DNA of 64,000 nucleotides from Sinotaia quadrata (Eukaryota; Mollusca; Gastropoda; Architaenioglossa; Viviparidae): NCBI GenBank assembly GCA_028829895.1, contig CM054179.1, positions 98,187,875 to 98,251,874 of the forward strand, read 5' to 3'. Shown piece by piece: positions 36,490 to 51,977 of this stretch (position 1 is its first letter; each line of letters starts with the position of its first letter). The notes under the pieces were generated by a model. It saw only the letters and a program-made list of their open reading frames with translations, ran no database searches and was not told where the DNA came from. The position numbers and the translations under genes were made by a program.

Positions 36490-37180
36490 TACAAGTGATG
36501 ATCTTAATTCACGATATTAATAATTCTCCAGAAGACATCACCCGCCTTGGGTTAGTCTGACAATTTAACAATTTATATAACAACTAAATTTAACTATAGC
36601 AACAGACAAAATTTACTCGACCACAAATTTATAATTGAAATTGTTGTATATTAATAACCTTTAATTATTCTTTTTATAACTATTTTATTTTAGTAAATGT
36701 TTTATCCGCCTTTGTTTCATTCTTTATCGTGCCCACCTTCCGGCCTTAATTTCCTCGCTGTCCCAAAGTATACTTACAATATGATACTGAAATTACTTTC
36801 TCTATAAATAGATACATAGAAATATTGATATCATCTGTGTTAGTATTAAATTTCATTACTAGAAATGGAGTGAAGATGTTTACCTTAAACTTTGGTGTAT
36901 AAAAAAACGCCTTACGATTCTGGGAGTTTTTTCACGTCAAAAACATTTTACGATCACGAAGCGGAGGTAGTTTGAAATTTTTCGATTCGTTTGCGTAATG
37001 TGATATCAGAAGCAGAGTAAAACTGTTATCCGGTATGTAAGAGTTCTGATTGTTGACGTTTAGCTTCGCTTATTTGTCTGCTTTTTTCAGTTAAAACATT
37101 ATTTGATATTTTTGCTTAATTTTTGCAACTAGCATACTGTGTTTATTTCATTCTCCTTGTAAGTGTTGATTAATCTACCA
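36490..37180. other. No gene recognised; ancient duplicated block
   Basis: AT-rich. 36880-37190 is the reverse of 47930-48240, the ancient block also seen at 7080-7400. Confidence 0.6.
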
Positions 37181-37194
37181 CTCTCATTCTCCAC

Positions 37195-37545
37195 TCAACT
37201 ATCTAATCATCCATCCATCCATCTATCCATCCATCAATACATCCTTCCATCGCTCATCCGTCCGACCGTCCATCCTTTTGACTGTCCCTCTATCTACCAA
37301 CCTATCTACCAACCTATCTATCTATCTATCTATCTATCCATCCATCCATCCATCCATCCATCCATCCATCCATCCACCCACCCATCCATCCATCCATCCA
37401 TCCATCTATCCATCTATCTATCTATCTATCTATCTATCGCTTAGTCTTGTCGACCGTTGGGGCACCCCTGATGAAATGACAACCAATTTCTTCCATTCCA
37501 TTCTGTTCTCTGCTAATTTTACTGTATTGTTCAGTTAATGAGATG
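37195..37545. repeat. CCAT/TATC microsatellite with adjoining LINE-like 3' tail
   Basis: Compound CCAT/TATC array to ~37438, then TGTCGACCGTTGGGGCACCCCTGATGAAATGACA-type sequence (cited by position 37448-37481). On the minus strand this is a unique segment leading straight into the GATA array, as 3' tails of some LINEs do. The family is not identified. Confidence 0.6.
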
Positions 37546-38108
37546 CACAGTACTTTTAACTCCTTCTCATCAGAAGGAATGGGACATAGGCTATTCACGC
37601 CAATGTAAAATTAAAGAATTTCTTTTTGTAAAGAACCTACTCAGGTTGTCGAAGTGCAGGTCACTTTCTGACTGACATTATTCTTGTATGAAAGCATTTT
37701 TATAAAATGATATTCACTGAAATTATACTACAAATTAATTCAAGGCTCTGTTAATTTATATTATATCATTTTTGTTTGCAAACAAAATTGTTTTTTGAAG
37801 AATAAAACACACAAACCACGCACGATTCAATTTGTAAATCAGCACAAGAAAATAAATTAACATTTAGAAAATTTTTATTTTGTGGAAATTCACTTACATA
37901 ATTAACGGCAAACTGTTGACTCAAAACTGTTCAAATTATATCAAGAAATAAGTGAAAGATATATATATCAGACATCATATTTGAATTCAGTTCAGTTTAA
38001 TTCAATTCAACTGTTTATTATTCTAAGTGAAAGCACAGAGTTAAATTACAAATGAGCGCATTAAAACACAGTGCAGATATATGACACTTGTCTCAGAGTG
38101 CGCTCCCC

Positions 38109-39863
<1,755 letters not shown>

Positions 39864-39918
39864 GTCTTTAAAGGGAAACGGTCCTGGAGAAGTAGTCACC
39901 TTTATAATTACCAAGGAT

Positions 39919-40290
39919 CTGAAATAAGTATTAGAATATAATTAATATTATTTACAAACAAAGACTATGTCTTCTAATGGGATTCAAATCTGTTGGGGTA
40001 TTCAATGTTGTGATGTGTACTTACAAATTTTTACCTTAAATACATTCACCCGGAAAAGCATATAATATCAACCTTTATATAAAAAGTGCACGTTTATCAC
40101 ATTCAAGTACCAAACGATCGCATCCCACTGCACGTGTCGCTTGTTGTACAATTTACAAGTGTCAGTAGACCAACGCTTTTCACTCGTCACTATCTTATAC
40201 CGTGTATGGATGGCATATCCTACGCACAAGTGTCAGTGACCCAACATGTTTCACTTGTCACTATCTTATACCGTGTACGGATGGCATATC
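39919..40290 (-). promoter_or_regulatory. C' promoter region and 5' UTR intron
   Basis: Minus-strand TATATAAA at 40081-40074, GTAAGT donor at 40024, acceptor at 39919 (106-bp intron), and two 61-bp tandem copies of the GTGCGTAGGATATGCCATCC element farther upstream. Mirror of the gene C promoter. Confidence 0.6.
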
Positions 40291-40898
40291 CTACGCACAA
40301 ACGTGAGAGCAATTGCATAAGGAGTGCCACATTCTTTTAACTTTACAAGTGTAATAGGCCTATGACATGTGTAAAGTACCCCATGCAGCAAATTAGTACA
40401 AGAAAGGGAATGAGGATCAGCATTTGAGAAGTGAGGTATACTATAGATGGAAAAATAATATAATTCTATATAATAATATAATATAAGTTAAGAGGCGTTT
40501 CTCACATCGAGAATACCCACAACACTATATACCCTCTAAGAAAGATATTTCCAGACAAACAAATATTTTACAAATATTTTAAACAACATAACAACATTAA
40601 CGCAAGTCGTATCTGAATGTTCTTACCTTGCAGATGACTGGTGCCTCTGGTTTGCCTTGCTTGAATGCTGGGCTATATGAGATACTTTTATACATCTAAA
40701 GCAATGGTTCAATAGCAAGTGATGGCTTAAAGTATTTTAACTGGATTAATATTGCAATTTACTGAATACATTTTACACCTAAAGCAATGGGTCAATAGTA
40801 TGTGGTGGCTTAAACTTCTGTAATATTTCAGTTCACTTAATCCCTTGTGTAATTCTTCCCAAAGGCAATGGAGCGGTTATCCAGAGGGGTGAAGAACA

Positions 40899-41110
40899 TA
40901 GGCGTATTGAAATGTGAGTAATTATTAAACTTGATAATATAAGCATATTGTATAAAACAGGAACGACTGATTTTATCAGTAGTTCATGACATTTATTTTG
41001 CAAGTAGGCGTATTGAAATGTGAGTAATTATTAAACTTTATAATATAAGCATATTGTATAAAACAGGAACGACTGATTTTATCAGTAGTTCATGACATTT
41101 ATTTTGCAAG
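40899..41110. repeat. 106-bp tandem repeat near the palindrome centre, two copies
   Basis: TAGGCGTATTGAAATGTGAG starts at 40899 and 41005. The first right arm has three copies (43770-44085) and the third arm two (61630-61838). Confidence 0.9.
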
Positions 41111-41171
41111 TTTTTAAATAGCGGTAAGTTACAATGTTTACTTCATGTCAGACATACAAAACAATGTACGA

Positions 41172-41172
<1 letters not shown>

Positions 41173-41210
<38 letters not shown>

Positions 41211-41300
41211 TGTTATGCATGCTTGTATGTATGTATCTATACGAATATTAATGTATGTATGTATGTATGCCTGTATATATTTGTGCGTACATTAGTATGC
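41173..41300. repeat. (GT)n and (GTAT)n microsatellites
   Basis: (GT)n at 41173-41207 followed by GTAT-type repeats. The mirror (CA)n is longer at 43650-43700 and shorter at 61536-61562. Confidence 0.95.
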
Positions 41301-41559
41301 ATTAGTTTATTTGTTGTAAGTGTAAACGAGTGTTTGTCTAAGTGTAGTCCCCAACCTTTTCATCGCCGCGGACCGGTCAACGCTTGATAATTTTACCGCG
41401 GCCCGATGATGTGGGGGGACGTTGATTGTTTATATTTTAGATTGTTTTGATTTAATAATTTTAATTTAATTGTATTTAAACGTGCCTTCAAATTAAAATA
41501 CATTTACATCAAAAATGAATATAAAGTGATTTAACATTTTAACTCACTAGAACGCTAAA

Positions 41560-41713
41560 TCAGAGAGAACCCTGAGCTTGTTTCTTTGCAACGAGACGGT
41601 TCCATCTGGGGGTAATAGGAGACAATTACACCCGAAGTGAGTTGCTTATGTCCATCCGTTGTTTTGTTTTGGTTGCTGTCACTGCAGAAAACCCCGCTTC
41701 ACACAAATAGGAT
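41560..41713 (-). pseudogene. hAT transposase C-terminal remnant
   Basis: The minus strand reads SYLCEAGFSAVTATKTK and then, after one in-frame TAA, ITPRWNRLVAKKQAQGS before TGA. The LCEAGFSA motif is typical of the C-terminal dimerisation region of hAT (ZBED/SCAND3-like) transposases. The internal stop makes it a relic. Confidence 0.75.
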
Positions 41714-41859
41714 TCGGAAATGGCAATACGGATTTAAGTGCTGTGGTGGCCGTTGTTGTATTGGCAGGTGAGGGGGTTTACAGAGCCCAGGATAATACCA
41801 CATCGTCTGTACTTAGTGTGTATGTGCGCCCAGGATGTTCACTCCCCACCCTGTAATGT

Positions 41860-42480
41860 TCACCAGTGGTGTTGTTGTTGTCGTTGGCACTGTTGTTGAT
41901 GATGTCCCCGGTAGCCGTTGGACTGTATGTAGGTGGGTGTTGGCGGCAAGCATTAGTTGAATTAGATCCGCATTGGGGTGGTTATAATATCCCCACTGCA
42001 TGTGATGTTGCTCCCTGTGCTGCCACCGTTGTTGTTGTTGTCGGCGGTGGTTGTTGTCGCAGCGCTGCCGTTGTTGTTGTGGATTCTGTTGTTGTGGCTG
42101 TAGTAGAGGATACTGTTGTTGTCGTCTGATGTGTTGATTTGGGGCTCCGTTCTGTAGTGTTTCCTCGTGTGTCTGTTGTGGTTGTCTTTGTTGCAGTCCC
42201 TGGTGGTGACTCTGGCTGTGGATTGGGGGCAGTTGGTTTAGTCGTTGTTGTTGTTTCTTATAGTGTAGTTGGAGCGTTGTCGACTTCTGTTTCGGTCTTT
42301 GCGTCAGTTGTCTTCACCTCTTTTTCTGTTTGTATTTTTCTTTCTTGCGTCTTGATATGTACCGTTTGTGTGCTGGAGATTTTTTGGCGTTTCTTCTTAT
42401 TTTCGGTGGTAGTTGTTTTAATTTCTTTTTCTTTGCTGATAGAGCTTGTAGTCTGAGTTTCCTTATTATCTGTTGTGGGT
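41860..42480 (-). other. CAA-rich interior of the hAT element
   Basis: On the minus strand this is dominated by CAA/ACA triplets (Gln/Thr/Asn-rich in any frame), with frames broken by stops. No transposase catalytic core can be seen. It may be filler or captured host sequence. Confidence 0.5.
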
Positions 42481-42940
42481 TTTTGGAGTTTGCGAGAATG
42501 CCTGGCTGATTTCTTGTTTTGCTGTTTGAGTTGAATTCACTTTGGCCGTAGGTGGAATTTTCCAGATGATGTTGGTGTTTATTCCACTTTCTCTTGTAGT
42601 GGCTTGTAGAGTTTAGGTGGAAACGTGGCTTTTTCCTTTGACTGTTTGAGTTGTGCCGTCTTCCTGTGTGGGTTTTCGCGTTGTTTCCTCCTTTTCCGTT
42701 TGTGAAGAGCGTGTTTTTGTTGTCGGCGTTATTTTCCAGAAGATGTCTGTCTGTGTTTCACAGTCTGTTGATGTAGTTTTTTCTTCGTGTTGCCTTGTCA
42801 GGTGCTTGTTTAAAATCTTATGGAGACCAATTGCGGTTAAGATGGCTTGTTGTCTAGTGTAAGTTCATCTTCTGTTTTTGTGTGGAAGAGGGTCAACAGC
42901 AAATTAGTGAACGCATTTTTTAGTTCAACGTTTTTAGTTT

Positions 42941-43428
42941 CTAGTGTGAAGGTGAAGGGGGTAACTTTTCGTATGCCCCCATTTTCGGTTGGTTTGCTGA
43001 TTTCACAGCAGTATTTTGTCCAGTCTTCTCCTTTGTACTTCTTAATGTTTGCACCTCTTCAAGCCTCTTTTGCCGTATCTGTCTCAGCTGGGCTATGCGC
43101 TCGTTTGTGAAACAGAAAGGGCCGTCCGCATCTTCTGTGACTGACTCAGAATCGCGTAAAATGTCACTTGGTGGAGTGGGCAGTAGTGGCATTTTTGCCA
43201 GCCCTGAAAAGGGCTGAGTCTTAGTGCTGGTTTGTCTGGTGTGGCGCTTTGACATGACTCTCCTCCCGGCGGTCCAATGGATGGAGTGCGTTCGTCGGTG
43301 GTCCGAAGCGAAGTGTGTTGGTGTGGTTGGGAAGTAGAGCTCGAATTCTTTAAAAGCAAAGACAGATGATCGTGCACCAACTGGGAGAATGAATGCTCAG
43401 ACTCAATCTCGTCCATGGAAAGTCGCAC
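42941..43428 (-). pseudogene. Unidentified open frames inside the hAT element
   Basis: Two overlapping minus-strand frames: 43428-43093 (111 codons, containing MDEIESEHSFSQLVHD) and 43255-42941 (104 codons, ending in a Lys/Gln-rich region). A single frameshift would join them, so they may be one damaged gene 5' to the transposase. Not recognised; no DDE-type residues identifiable. Both frames persist in the second copy (60827-61314), which only shows recent duplication. Confidence 0.4.
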
Positions 43429-43647
43429 AAACCCGAAAGAAATACACTAGAGTAAAAATAAAATTGGGGGGCCCTGTACCATTTGGTCCGCGGACCGGGG
43501 GTTGGGGACCACTGTCTTAGACAAACACTCGTTTACACTTACAACAAATAAACTAATGCATACCAATGTACGCACAAATATATACAGGCATACATACATA
43601 CATACATTCATATTCATATAGATACATACATACAAGCATGCATAACA

Positions 43648-43702
<55 letters not shown>

Positions 43703-43769
43703 TCGTACATTGTTTTGTATGTCTGACATGAAGTAAACATTGTAACTTACCGCTATTTAAAAACTTGCA

Positions 43770-44085
43770 AAATAAATGTCATGAACTACTGATAAAATCA
43801 GTCGTTCCTGTCTTATACAATATGCTTATATTATCAAGTTTAATAATTACTCACATTTCAATACGCCTACTTGCAAAATAAATGTCATGAACTACTGATA
43901 AAATCAGTCGTTCCTGTTTTATACAATATGCTTATATTATCAAGTTTAATAATTACTCACATTTCAATACGCCTACTTGCAAAATAAATGTCATGAACTA
44001 CTGATAAAATCAGTCGTTCCTGTTTTATACAATATGCTTATATTATCAAGTTTAATAATTACTCACATTTCAATACGCCTATGTT
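43770..44085. repeat. 106-bp tandem repeat, three copies
   Basis: Reverse-complement of the 40899-41110 repeat, with three copies instead of two. Confidence 0.9.
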
Positions 44086-44691
44086 CTTCACCCCTCTGGA
44101 TAACCGCTCCATTGCCTTTGGGAAGAATTACACAAGGGATTAAGTGAACTGAAATATTACAGAAGTTTAAGCCACCACATACTATTGACCCATTGCTTTA
44201 GGTGTAAAATGTATTCAGTAAATTGCAATATTAATCCAGTTAAAATACTTTAAGCCATCACTTGCTATTGAACCATTGCTTTAGATGTATAAAAGTATCT
44301 CATATAGCCCAGCATTCAAGCAAGGCAAACCAGAGGCACCAGTCATCTGCAAGGTAAGAACATTCAGATACGACTTGCGTTAATGTTGTTATGTTGTTTA
44401 AAATATTTGTAAAATATTTGTTTGTCTGGAAATATCTTTCTTAGAGGGTATATAGTGTTGTGGGTATTCTCGATGTGAGAAACGCCTCTTAACTTATATT
44501 ATATTATTATATAGAATTATATTATTTTTCCATCTATAGTATACCTCACTTCTCAAATGCTGATCCTCATTCCCTTTCTTGTACTAATTTGCTGCATGGG
44601 GTACTTTACACATGTCATAGGCCTATTACACTTGTAAAGTTAAAAGAATGTGGCACTCCTTATGCAATTGCTCTCACGTTTGTGCGTAGGA

Positions 44692-45061
44692 TATGCCATC
44701 CGTACACGGTATAAGATAGTGACAAGTGAAACATGTTGGGTCACTGACACTTGTGCGTAGGATATGCCATCCATACACGGTATAAGATAGTGACGAGTGA
44801 AAAGCGTTGGTCTACTGACACTTGTAAATTGTACAACAAGCGACACGTGCAGTGGGATGCGATCGTTTGGTACTTGAATGTGATAAACGTGCACTTTTTA
44901 TATAAAGGTTGATATTATATGCTTTTCCGGGTGAATGTATTTAAGGTAAAAATTTGTAAGTACACATCACAACATTGAATACCCCAACAGATTTGAATCC
45001 CATTAGAAGACATAGTCTTTGTTTGTAAATAATATTAATTATATTCTAATACTTATTTCAG
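44692..45061 (+). promoter_or_regulatory. Gene C promoter region and 5' UTR intron
   Basis: Two 61-bp tandem copies of an element starting GTGCGTAGGATATGCCATCC (44692 and 44753), TATATAAA at 44899-44906, GTAAGT donor at 44956 and TTATTTCAG acceptor ending 45061 (106-bp intron). A transcription start ~30 bp after TATA would leave a non-coding first exon of ~25 nt. Inferred from conservation with A and D. Confidence 0.6.
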
Positions 45062-45116
45062 ATCCTTGGTAATTATAAAGGTGACTACTTCTCCAGGACC
45101 GTTTCCCTTTAAAGAC

Positions 45117-46996
<1,880 letters not shown>

Positions 46997-47554
46997 GGGG
47001 AGCGCACTCTGAGACAAGTGTCATATATCTGCACTGTGTTTTAATGCGCTCATTTGTAATTTAACTCTGTGCTTTCACTTAGAATAATAAACAGTTGAAT
47101 TGAATTAAACTGAACTGAATTCAAATATGATGTCTGATATATATATCTTTCACTTATTTCTTGATATAATTTGAACAGTTTTGAGTCAACAGTTTGCCGT
47201 TAATTATGTAAGTGAATTTCCACAAAATAAAAATTTTCTAAATGTTAATTTATTTTCTTGTGCTGATTTACAAATTGAATCGTGCGTGGTTTGTGTGTTT
47301 TATTCTTCAAAAAACAATTTTGTTTGCAAACAAAAATGATATAATATAAATTAACAGAGCCTTGAATTAATTTGTAGTATAATTTCAGTGAATATCATTT
47401 TATAAAAATGCTTTCATACAAGAATAATGTCAGTCAGAAAGTGACCTGCACTTCGACAACCTGAGTAGGTTCTTTACAAAAAGAAATTCTTTAATTTTAC
47501 ATTGGCGTGAATAGCCTATGTCCCATTCCTTCTGATGAGAAGGAGTTAAAAGTA

Positions 47555-47900
47555 CTGTGCATCTCATTAACTGAACAATACAGTAAAATTAGCAGAGAAC
47601 AGAATGGAATGGAAGAAATTGGTTGTCATTTCATCAGGGGTGCCCCAACGGTCGACAAGACTAAGCGATAGATAGATAGATAGATAGATAGATGGATAGA
47701 TGGATGGATGGATGGATGGATGGGTGGGTGGATGGATGGATGGATGGATGGATGGATGGATGGATGGATAGATAGATAGATAGATAGATAGGTTGGTAGA
47801 TAGGTTGGTAGATAGAGGGACAGTCAAAAGGATGGACGGTCGGACGGATGAGCGATGGAAGGATGTATTGATGGATGGATAGATGGATGGATGGATGATT
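47555..47900. repeat. LINE-like 3' tail leading into GATA/GGAT arrays
   Basis: GGTTGTCATTTCATCAGGGG, then CCCAACGGTCGACAAGACTA, runs directly into (GATA)n/(GGAT)n from ~47667. The arrangement resembles a 3'-truncated LINE end seeding a microsatellite; the family is unknown. Confidence 0.5.
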
Positions 47901-47929
47901 AGATAGTTGAGTGGAGAATGAGAGTGGTA

Positions 47930-48240
47930 GATTAATCAACACTTACAAGGAGAATGAAATAAACACAGTATGCTAGTTGCAAAAATTAAGCAAAAATATC
48001 AAATAATGTTTTAACTGAAAAAAGCAGACAAATAAGCGAAGCTAAACGTCAACAATCAGAACTCTTACATACCGGATAACAGTTTTACTCTGCTTCTGAT
48101 ATCACATTACGCAAACGAATCGAAAAATTTCAAACTACCTCCGCTTCGTGATCGTAAAATGTTTTTGACGTGAAAAAACTCCCAGAATCGTAAGGCGTTT
48201 TTTTATACACCAAAGTTTAAGGTAAACATCTTCACTCCAT
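47930..48240. repeat. Ancient duplicated block, right-arm copy
   Basis: Closely matches 7085-7400 (AAACGTCAACAATCAGA, CATTACGCAAACG, AAGGTAAACATCTTCACTCC), in the same order before the R4/Dong-like element and gene as in unit A. Confidence 0.75.
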
Positions 48241-48669
48241 TTCTAGTAATGAAATTTAATACTAACACAGATGATATCAATATTTCTATGTATCTATTTA
48301 TAGAGAAAGTAATTTCAGTATCATATTGTAAGTATACTTTGGGACAGCGAGGAAATTAAGGCCGGAAGGTGGGCACGATAAAGAATGAAACAAAGGCGGA
48401 TAAAACATTTACTAAAATAAAATAGTTATAAAAAGAATAATTAAAGGTTATTAATATACAACAATTTCAATTATAAATTTGTGGTCGAGTAAATTTTGTC
48501 TGTTGCTATAGTTAAATTTAGTTGTTATATAAATTGTTAAATTGTCAGACTAACCCAAGGCGGGTGATGTCTTCTGGAGAATTATTAATATCGTGAATTA
48601 AGATCATCACTTGTAATTAGTTAAACAATAATAATAGTAATAATAATAATTATTATCATTATTATTATT

Positions 48670-49985
48670 ATAATGAAGAAAATATGCAGAGAGAAGTGAA
48701 GTCCGAAGTTAAGAGAGAATATTGAAAAACGTGTTAGACAAGTGCTGAAGTCCAAGCTAAATGGGGCGAACAAGATACAAGCCCTTAATGCATACGCAAT
48801 ACTTAAGTGAGCTACACTGGAGGTTATCATAGATTGGAAAGCAAATTAAATAAATGAACTGGACAGGAAAACAAGAAAACTACTCACAATACATAAACCC
48901 TTACACCCAAAGCAGAAGTAAACAGGCACTGTGTATCTCGAAAAATGGGAGGCCGAGATCCCAAGAAAATCAAACATGTCATTGAAGGAGAAGTCATTGG
49001 CCTTGTGGACTACATCTAGAATAACAACAAAGATGATCCACTGATAGAATCAATAACGATGAGTGGACTATTCCAACCCCCAGAAACAGACAAAGAAACA
49101 TGGAAGAAAACAACGATGCAAGAACTAGCACATACCTGGAGCCAGAAACCTCTGCATGGCCAGTATGTACGACAAGCCGACGAAATATCAACAAAGCAAT
49201 CAACGTACAAATGGTTGAAAGAGGCAGGATTGAAAGCAGAAACAGAAGCACTCATAACAGCTGCACAAGATCAAGCACTCAACACCAAATCACACAAAAC
49301 GAAAATCATGAAAATTTCAAATGATTCCAAATGTCGACTCTGCAAATCCATGGATGAGACAACAGAGCACATACTATCTGGATGTCAGGTTCTGGCTGGA
49401 ACAGAATACACCAAACGACACAATGAAGTGGCAAAACACATACATAGAAATCTGTGTGAGAACTATGGCATACAAACCCCAGAAAAGCATGGATGCACCG
49501 ACCAGAATCAGTCACCGAAACAAAAGAAGTCAAAATACTTTGGGACTTCGAGATAAGAACAGATCGGGTGATTACTGCACGAAGACCAGACATTGTAGTT
49601 CTCAATAAGTCCAACAGAACAGTAACAATCATTGATGTCGCTGCTCCAAGTGATAGAAACATAAAAACAAAAGAAAGAGAAAAAATAGAAAAATACCAAG
49701 ACCTCAGGCTTTAAATCAGACTAGAAATCCAGAGACTTTGGAATGTAAAAGAAGAGGTAGAAGTGATACCTATAGTGATAGGAGCCTTGGGGAACATAAC
49801 ATCTGAATTGGAAGGCTACCTGAATAAACTCCCTGGAAACCACAGACTCGCTCCACTACTAAAAGCAGCGCTCCTCGGAAGTGCCCACATCCTCCGTTAA
49901 ACCTTGGATCTCCCAGAATCTTGGTAAGATTTCGAGACCTTTAATCACAACCGACAGTCAAAAACAGAAGTCATGGAAAGAGGCA
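48670..49985 (+). pseudogene. R4/Dong-like element fragment, right arm
   Basis: Starts inside the polyprotein gene after (AAT)n, lacks the RT domain, and has frameshifts and stops. The longest frame (49059-49556) holds the C-X2-C-X8-H-X4-C knuckle; 49493-49714 holds RRPDIVVLNK and IIDVAAPSD. It ends in (AAT)n before the same flank as the 8.4-kb copy. Either the same ancestral insertion with a later 5' loss, or two insertions into the same TAA repeat. Confidence 0.8.
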
Positions 49986-50149
49986 TAATAATAATAATAA
50001 TAATAATAATAATATCAACAATAATAACTAATAGCCACTGTGGCGTTGTGTCACAGGGAGATTATCAGAGAAAGGTTCAGTTATCCATCTTGTCTTTCTC
50101 TCAGTTCCGTTTATTTACCGATTTGCCTCAAGGAGTTCGTTAGACACAT

Positions 50150-50290
50150 GCAATGTATGGGCCTCTTACAGTCATATTATGGGCCTATTACACTTGTAAT
50201 GTATGGGCCTCTTACAGTCATATTATGGGCCTATTACACTTGTAATGTATGGGCCTCTTACAGTCATATTATGGGCCTATTACACTTGTA
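50150..50290. repeat. 48-bp tandem repeat upstream of gene D
   Basis: Three copies containing AATGTATGGGCCTCTTACAG. Mirror 34815-34955; related to 10270-10375. Confidence 0.85.
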
Positions 50291-50332
50291 CAAGTAAATG
50301 AATGTGACACTTATGTAATTGTTCTGACACTT

Positions 50333-50639
50333 GTGCGTAGGATATGCCATCCATACACGGTATAAGATAGTGACGAGTGAAAAGAATGGTCTTCTGACAC
50401 TTGTAAATTGTACAACAAGCGACACGTGCAGTGGGATGTGATCGTTTGGAACTGGAATGTGATAAACGTGAACTTTTTATGTAAATATTGATATTATATG
50501 CTTTTTCGGGTGAATGTATTTAACATAAAACTTTGTAAGTGCTCATCACAACAGTGAATGCCCCTGAAGATTAAAACCAAATTAGAAGACTTAGTCTTTT
50601 TTTGTAAATAAATCAATTATATTCTAATACTTATTTCAG
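50333..50639 (+). promoter_or_regulatory. Gene D promoter region and 5' UTR intron
   Basis: A single GTGCGTAGGATATGCCATCC element (50333), TATA-like TATGTAAA at 50479, GTAAGT donor at 50535 and acceptor ending 50639 (105-bp intron). All of this is deleted from the left-arm copy. Confidence 0.6.
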
Positions 50640-50694
50640 ATCCTTGGTAATTATAAAGGTGTCTACCTCTACAGGACCGTTTTCCTTTAAAGAC

Positions 50695-51040
50695 ATGAAC
50701 ACCTGCATCGTTCTCATTCTGTTGTTGCCCATAGCAACACTACATGAATTACCAGGTACACGCACATAGCTTAAAGATAACATTAGTTAGAATTGATTGA
50801 CAAAAAAAAAAAAGAAATGTTCTCATGTTTCATTTTAAAATACAAGAAAACTATTAAGGCAAGTGTAACACTTCAGATTTCAGTTTTGTTAAGAATAACA
50901 AATCTAAACTCTAATTCTGACCAAATCGTATGTAAAACACTTTAAAACCTTTATATAATTTCATCATCGTTATCTATAGTTTAGTGATGTAATAATAACA
51001 GAAAAAGGTTTCTCACCCATTTTTCTTACTTTCTTACCAT

Positions 51041-51073
<33 letters not shown>

Positions 51074-51202
51074 TTCCCAGTCTATCTACCTAAATGACTG
51101 TGGGTATATATATATGTTCTCTATTCATATGTCTTTGTGTCTGTTCATCTATCTATCTATCTGTCTGTCTGTCTGTCTATCTATATTTCTATCCATCTAT
51201 CC

Positions 51203-51236
<34 letters not shown>

Positions 51237-51941
51237 TGTATTATAGTGAAGATTATTAATAAAATCAAACATAATTTTACATGCATTAAATTCAATCTTT
51301 ATCATGAATAGATACGGAACTAAATTATGGCAGCATGATAAAGTACAATATATTTCCGTCTTTTTCATTTTATGTTATTTTTATTTATTTATTATATAAT
51401 AGTCATCTAAGTTTTGCTTTTTTTTAATAGATTATTTCTTGTGTTGCTTTTATATTGTTATCCATTTTTTCCAGATAATTTGACAATAATATTATTATTT
51501 TTCCCGCATTCATTCTTTCTGAATATTTTCCTGTTCATTTTGAATAATTCTTTTGCACAATAATTTCGGAGAATTTGTAAAACAATTTACTTCTCACTGA
51601 ATGTCATGTTAAGTACATTCAAATAAGATCTTCATTTTTTTTTTATTCATTGGAACTTAATTAAGTGTTTGACTAATTTTATATAATTATTTATTGCTTA
51701 TAATTTCCTTCCGATAATTTTCGATTATTTCGATCGAAGTATTATCTAATTAACAAAATGAAATATAATATTGACTTTCGTCCCCACAGTTAACTTCCGG
51801 TCTGATGTCATTAAGCCTTGATTGCTATTGATTCTCTAATTATCTATCTATCCATCTATCTAAGATGGTTAGATGGAAGGCGGACGGATGGAAGTATGGA
51901 TAGAAAGATAAATAGACAGATAGACAGACGGACAGACAGAG

Positions 51942-51977
<36 letters not shown>

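Larger units (their letters stand above)
41342..43514 (-). mobile_element. hAT-type DNA transposon at the palindrome centre
   Basis: Terminal inverted repeats are AGTCCCCAACC...GCGGACCGG (left, from ~41342) and, reversed on the right, CAGTGGTCCCCAACC...GGTCCGCGGACC (to 43514). This is the CAGTGGTCCCC type of hAT elements. A transposase C-terminal remnant is on the minus strand at its left end (41560-41713). Flanking 8-bp target duplications, normal for hAT, are absent; instead the flanks are inverted copies of each other (GTTTGTCTAAG / CTTAGACAAAC). Most of the transposase is missing, so the element is non-autonomous. Confidence 0.8.

Noticed and set aside
41145..41387. VCVCVC-type cysteine-rich frame (also 43447-43740 and 61333-61602)
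   Set aside because: Pure (GT)n translation with alternating Val/Cys, not a cystine-knot pattern.
41813..42456. Val-rich plus-strand frames inside the hAT element
   Set aside because: They are antisense readings of the CAA-rich minus strand (GTT = Val).
42941..43428. Naming the hAT-internal frame as a known host gene
   Set aside because: I see no domain I can identify with confidence; left as unidentified.
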